From: Mageeibacillus sp. UBA1193
GTDB lineage: Bacteria > Bacillota > Clostridia > Saccharofermentanales > Saccharofermentanaceae
Assembly: GCA_002310155.1 (NCBI GenBank)
Contig: DBYF01000118.1
Span: 2,000 to 11,185 of the forward strand
Length of the DNA: 9,186 nucleotides
Direction of reading: 5' to 3'
In this document: piece after piece, positions 5,812-9,186 of the stretch
Numbering within the stretch: the first letter of the stretch is position 1
How the letters are laid out: each line of letters starts with the position of its first letter
Position numbers and translations under genes: made by a program
The notes under the pieces: generated by a model
What the model was told of the DNA's origin: nothing
The model's input: only the letters and a program-made list of their open reading frames with translations
The model's database searches: none

Positions 5812-8800
5812 TTACTTTCTTCTCTTCCATCTATACTTATTTCTCAGCTCGATGATACCTAGCGTCAGAAGAGCTGCCGCGGAGATCCCGCAGATACTGC
5901 AGGCACCGATGCCGAAGATCCTTTCTGTTTCCGAGGTCTTCATGGTGTCATAGAGCCTCGTTACTCCCAGTACCGCAGTATTGTTCACCGTGACCGGCAT
6001 GACTTCGCTGTCATTTCTATATCCCTCCGGCGGATCAACTTCGAAGATCTCATAGTCACCGGCCGTCAGCCCGAAGATCGCGACTTTGCCGAAGCCGGGA
6101 GTATCCTTCTCATTACTCGTATAGAGCACCGTCGTCGCCCCTTCGGTTCCTTCCTCACAGAGGATGTAGCCCTTCTTCTCCTCACTCCACAGGAATGAGA
6201 GCACCTTCCCGCTACTGTCCCTGACCGAGATACCGCAGTTGCCGAGAAGCTCACCATTTCCGGCAGATCTTTTCTCTGTAACGGTCTTCGTCATCTCATC
6301 CTCCACAACGAAATGATGCACTTTTCCTTCTTTTCCGCAGGTGACCCGGATCGGTTCCTCCAGAACCCGAAAGCTCGTCCAGTGACCGACATCAGCTTCC
6401 ATGAGATAGTACTCTCCCTCTCCCACGAGGAAACTGAGTTTCCCATCCTTATCTGTCTTTCCGGTAAGAAGGAGTTCATCGGATCTTCCTTCATCTCCTT
6501 TCTTCCAGAGTTCGAAAGTAACGTCATCCATCGGTCTGTTCGTTCCGTCGCCGCAGATCTTCTCGATGCTGATCTCCGACAGCCTGAAGTTTACGATCTT
6601 CTCTGTCTGCATCACTTTTTCATCCTGATGTTCCTGCACTTTTGTGATCATAACGATCCGTTCTTCGCCAAGTGCGTATCCCTCATTCGTCTTCACCTCG
6701 CGGAGCAGAAGCTTCTCCCCGAGCGGGTATTCGCGAGATGTCACCGCGTATCCGTTTTCGTCCGTGACCAGTTTTTCCAGAAACTGTCCGTCTTCTGTAT
6801 AGAGCGAGAACTCGACTCCCTCCATGGGAAGACCCGTATCCGAAGCTGTCTTCTCGATGCGAAGGAAAGCGCGGGAAATCTCATTTACGACCGGCAAACC
6901 AGCCGGAAGGAAAACCGGATTCTCCGACAGTACATACCCTTCCGGTGCCTCCAGTTCTTTCGCGTAGAATTTTCCACCGTAAGGATAGTCACCGCTTCCC
7001 ATGAGTTTTCCATTCTCATCTGAAGTCACGATCTCGATCAGGGCGTCTTTCTCCACAAGGACCGCACCTGAAGAGGAGCACACCGGTTCTTCCGCGTAGA
7101 TTCCGAAGACCGCACCCGGCAGTTCCTTATCCACAGGAACATACTCCGATACTGCTTCGTCATAGACGTATTCTCTTCCGAGCTTCTCAAACTCCATTTC
7201 GATCTTTTTGCGTTCATTCCAGACGCTCCTGCTGCTTCGGATGGTCTTTTCTGTCAGGTCGGTACGCGTGTCTTTTACTTCAAACACCACAGGTTCATCC
7301 GAAGAGATGTAGCCATCCGGCGCCGTCTTCTCGACGAAGGCATACTTCGCTGTTCCGCTCTCCGCATCCAACGACAGACCATCCACGCGGATCACTCCGT
7401 CAGCACCGGTCATATAAGTTCCCAGAAGCGTGCCCTTCTTGAGTGGTGTCTCCCGTACACCGTCTCCGTCCGCGTCGAACATCTTAAATGGCGCGAAGGT
7501 CTTCCCGTCCTCAGAGATCATGACTGTGCCCTCCGGATGCTTCGCCGGATCGAGAAGTGATATCTCTCTTTCGAAGTCGAGTACATCCTCGTAGCAGTAG
7601 AGTTCAAACTCCGCGCCCTCCAGCGCCTGCTGCGTATAATTGAACCGGTATCCGGTCATATCCTTATATCCGGTATCGGTCACCTCCGCCGAGGCCAGCA
7701 TCTCACCGGTCTTCTGAAGCTCCAGTGTCACGCCTGCTTCCCTATTAGCGAAGGAGACGGCCTTCATGTCACCTTGCGGTCCGACACCGATGAAGCTCTC
7801 CCCCTTCTTCACTTCGATCCGGACGGGTTCATCTGACAGTACGAATCCTGCCGGTGCCCGGGTCTCTCGGATATAGTAGGTTCCCACGGGAAGTCCCAGT
7901 TTCTCAAGATCTGCGGTGCCGTCCGCTCCTGTAGTGAAGGTATCGTTCCCGTCCCAGTCCTTAAGGAGTGTTCCTGATCCATCCAGGATCTGGAACTCCA
8001 CACCTGATGCCGGGATGATCTCTCCGGTCTCTTCGTTCGTCTTTCGGATCTGGATCTTCAGTTCGTATCTTCTGTTGGTCAGTTCCAGTACCGTTTCCGG
8101 TCCGCCGTCTGTCCTCGTACCACGGATCTTCACGGTCTCATCGGAACAGGTATACGTATACTTCGTCGCTTCCGATTCGATCTGGTGCACGCGGTAATCT
8201 CCATACGGAAGGACCTTTGATACCGCATGGCCGCTTCCGTCCGTGGTCAGAAGATCCCTGGCATACGCGGGTGCCTGCTCATAGGATCCGTACTTCGTGT
8301 TCCATACCTGGAAGACTGCGCCCTCCTCGGCGGCGAGGTCAGAGAACGGAGTTCCCTTATATGTGTCGTATCCGGTCACGATCCTCTTCTCAATGGAGAA
8401 AGAACCTGCCTTCATCTCATCCGCAAATGCCGCTTCGTTCTTTGCTCTCTTTGCGTCCACGGTAAAAGTGACCGGATTGGGAGACATCATCTTCGTCCCT
8501 TCCGGAGCGGATGTCTGACGGATCGTGTATGTTCCGGACGGAAGATATAAAGGTTTTCCGGTCTCGCGGTCGACGATCCGGCCGTCCGCCGTCGAGATGC
8601 CGTAGAAACCGAGTCCTGCAGACCGAGCCTTATCGAAGCTTCCGATCTCGGAAAAGTATACTTCGAATTCCGCGCCCTGCTCCGGGACCTTCAAAGATCC
8701 GAACACGGAGACTTTGGTAAGATCTGCCGCCGCGGACGATGTGGCCCATACGGCTTCGGTTCCACTAAAGGATTTCGCCGAGCTCACATGCCATCCGACA

Positions 8801-9186
8801 TATGTCTGGCGCGTCTTTCCCGAAGCTGTCAGGGATGAGTCAAAGAAATAACCGTACATGCGCTGGGAGCTTTCATTCCCACTGTTACTTACTGCGACCG
8901 TACTGACCGAGAGTGCTTTTCCCGAGGAAAAAGATGCCATCTCTTTCCACGAGCCCTCGATTCGGAAAGCACTTCCGGATGGAAGTTCCGTGCCCGTAGT
9001 CACTTCACTTGCGTACCTGCCGTCACTTCCACGAAGATAGAGACGTCCTCCGGAGATCTTCGTAAAACGGAAGGTTCCACCGGTATTCCCCTTTTTCGTC
9101 TCTCTTACATTGACAGTAAATGTCGCGAAGTATTTTCCGGTGGATGCGTCAAAAGATACTCCGTATCTGTCCGTGATCTCTGCCCG
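5812..9186 (-). CDS. Giant Cna-B/SpaA-type surface protein, C-terminal 1124 residues (runs off right edge)
   Basis: The frame is open from the right edge to TAA at 5814-5812, so the N-terminus and signal peptide are outside the window. Numbering from the first codon at 9186, residues 1-155 are a beta-rich, Ser/Thr/Gly-rich region I do not recognise. Residues about 157-1082 are roughly eight tandem Cna-B/SpaA-like domains, recognised by repeated GAEFELY-like strands and ETxAPxGY-like motifs. Residues about 1090-1114 are a hydrophobic membrane segment, followed by a tail ending KRRK. Such proteins are stalk-like adhesins or pilins whose domains are often locked by Lys-Asn isopeptide bonds. Domain 4 is longer and carries a DADGDG motif (571-576) of calcium-binding type. 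No LPXTG precedes the membrane segment; the sequence there is KTSETERIFGIG. The sortase gene converges on it with 18 nt between stops. A GTG at 9003 is internal, not the start. The ligand is unknown. Confidence 0.9.
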   Translation of the reverse strand, partial: RAEITDRYGVSFDASTGKYFATFTVNVRETKKGNTGGTFRFTKISGGRLYLRGSDGRYASEVTTGTELPSGSAFRIEGSWKEMASFSSGKALSVSTVAVSNSGNESSQRMYGYFFDSSLTASGKTRQTYVGWHVSSAKSFSGTEAVWATSSAAADLTKVSVFGSLKVPEQGAEFEVYFSEIGSFDKARSAGLGFYGISTADGRIVDRETGKPLYLPSGTYTIRQTSAPEGTKMMSPNPVTFTVDAKRAKNEAAFADEMKAGSFSIEKRIVTGYDTYKGTPFSDLAAEEGAVFQVWNTKYGSYEQAPAYARDLLTTDGSGHAVSKVLPYGDYRVHQIESEATKYTYTCSDETVKIRGTRTDGGPETVLELTNRRYELKIQIRKTNEETGEIIPASGVEFQILDGSGTLLKDWDGNDTFTTGADGTADLEKLGLPVGTYYIRETRAPAGFVLSDEPVRIEVKKGESFIGVGPQGDMKAVSFANREAGVTLELQKTGEMLASAEVTDTGYKDMTGYRFNYTQQALEGAEFELYCYEDVLDFEREISLLDPAKHPEGTVMISEDGKTFAPFKMFDADGDGVRETPLKKGTLLGTYMTGADGVIRVDGLSLDAESGTAKYAFVEKTAPDGYISSDEPVVFEVKDTRTDLTEKTIRSSRSVWNERKKIEMEFEKLGREYVYDEAVSEYVPVDKELPGAVFGIYAEEPVCSSSGAVLVEKDALIEIVTSDENGKLMGSGDYPYGGKFYAKELEAPEGYVLSENPVFLPAGLPVVNEISRAFLRIEKTASDTGLPMEGVEFSLYTEDGQFLEKLVTDENGYAVTSREYPLGEKLLLREVKTNEGYALGEERIVMITKVQEHQDEKVMQTEKIVNFRLSEISIEKICGDGTNRPMDDVTFELWKKGDEGRSDELLLTGKTDKDGKLSFLVGEGEYYLMEADVGHWTSFRVLEEPIRVTCGKEGKVHHFVVEDEMTKTVTEKRSAGNGELLGNCGISVRDSSGKVLSFLWSEEKKGYILCEEGTEGATTVLYTSNEKDTPGFGKVAIFGLTAGDYEIFEVDPPEGYRNDSEVMPVTVNNTAVLGVTRLYDTMKTSETERIFGIGACSICGISAAALLTLGIIELRNKYRWKRRK
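5941..8718 (-). repeat. Tandem array of eight Cna-B/SpaA-like domains
   Basis: Approximate domains, read from the N-terminal side: D1 8718-8413, D2 8412-8074, D3 8073-7741, D4 7740-7207, D5 7206-6874, D6 6873-6586, D7 6585-6292, D8 6291-5941. Candidate isopeptide residues (counted from codon 9186) are D3 Lys382/Glu441/Asn481; D4 Lys492/Glu619/Asn657; D5 Lys668/Glu744/Asn768; D6 Lys779/Glu830/Asn866. D2 has Lys267 and Asn371 but Gln335 at the catalytic place. D1 has Gln224 and no clear Lys. D7 (Lys876, Glu930) and D8 (Lys972, Glu1049) seem to end in Asp963 and Asp1080 instead of Asn. Boundaries are judged by eye. The repeats are diverged at DNA level. Confidence 0.7.

Noticed and set aside
6313..7023. 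Plus-strand ORF of 236 codons inside the surface protein gene
   Set aside because: Antisense to clear Cna-B domains, with no ribosome site or motif.
9001..9003. GTG as start of the giant surface protein
   Set aside because: The frame stays open with similar beta-rich sequence to the right edge, and no signal peptide follows this codon.
8538..9186. Thioester (TQxA) adhesin domain at the visible N-terminal part of the surface protein
   Set aside because: A GTEAVW segment recalls the TQxAIW motif, but Gln is replaced by Glu and there is no Cys in this region to form the thioester.
1..9186. CRISPR array, insertion sequence, phage or toxin-antitoxin genes
   Set aside because: No direct-repeat array, transposase, integrase or recognisable toxin motif was seen on either strand.

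Overview
The window looks like a chromosomal segment of a Gram-positive anaerobe of the Bacillota, most likely class Clostridia. The reasons are the Bacillota-type S12 with its extra N-terminal segment, a clostridial-style TyrRS, strong AGGAGG ribosome binding sites, a lipoprotein with a Gram-positive-style signal, a sortase, and a very large Cna-B/SpaA-type surface protein. This is inferred from protein character; no species is claimed. All genes except the sortase lie on the minus strand. No tRNA, rRNA, CRISPR array, insertion sequence or phage gene was recognised.

Positions 1-1903 hold the head of the str operon, read right to left: rpsL (S12), rpsG (S7) and the first 273 codons of fusA (EF-G), which runs off the left edge. 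The operon has its own strong extended -10 promoter (1981-2009). It also has two RNA structures worth attention: a hairpin at the very 5' end of the rpsL leader, and a nested stem in the 158-nt rpsL-rpsG gap. An intrinsic terminator (2052-2083) separates it from the gene upstream, so here rpsL is not preceded by rpoC as in many bacteria.

Positions 2112-4949 hold a small acidic lipoprotein gene of unknown function with its own promoter. Next comes a probable two-gene unit, tyrS followed 15 nt later by a gene for a zinc-ribbon membrane protein. That protein has a Pro-rich linker containing a 24-bp tandem repeat and a dispanin/CD225-like C-terminal membrane region. tyrS has a promoter with a leader of only about 40 nt, too short for a T-box.

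Positions 5071-9186 are a cell-surface module. A plus-strand sortase (class C/D-like) converges, with 18 nt between stop codons, on a minus-strand giant surface protein. At least 1124 residues of that protein are visible, with about eight tandem Cna-B/SpaA-like domains, a C-terminal membrane segment and a basic tail, but no LPXTG. The surface gene's likely intrinsic terminator lies inside the sortase coding sequence, just before the catalytic cysteine codon. The pairing suggests enzyme and substrate, but the missing sorting motif leaves that open.
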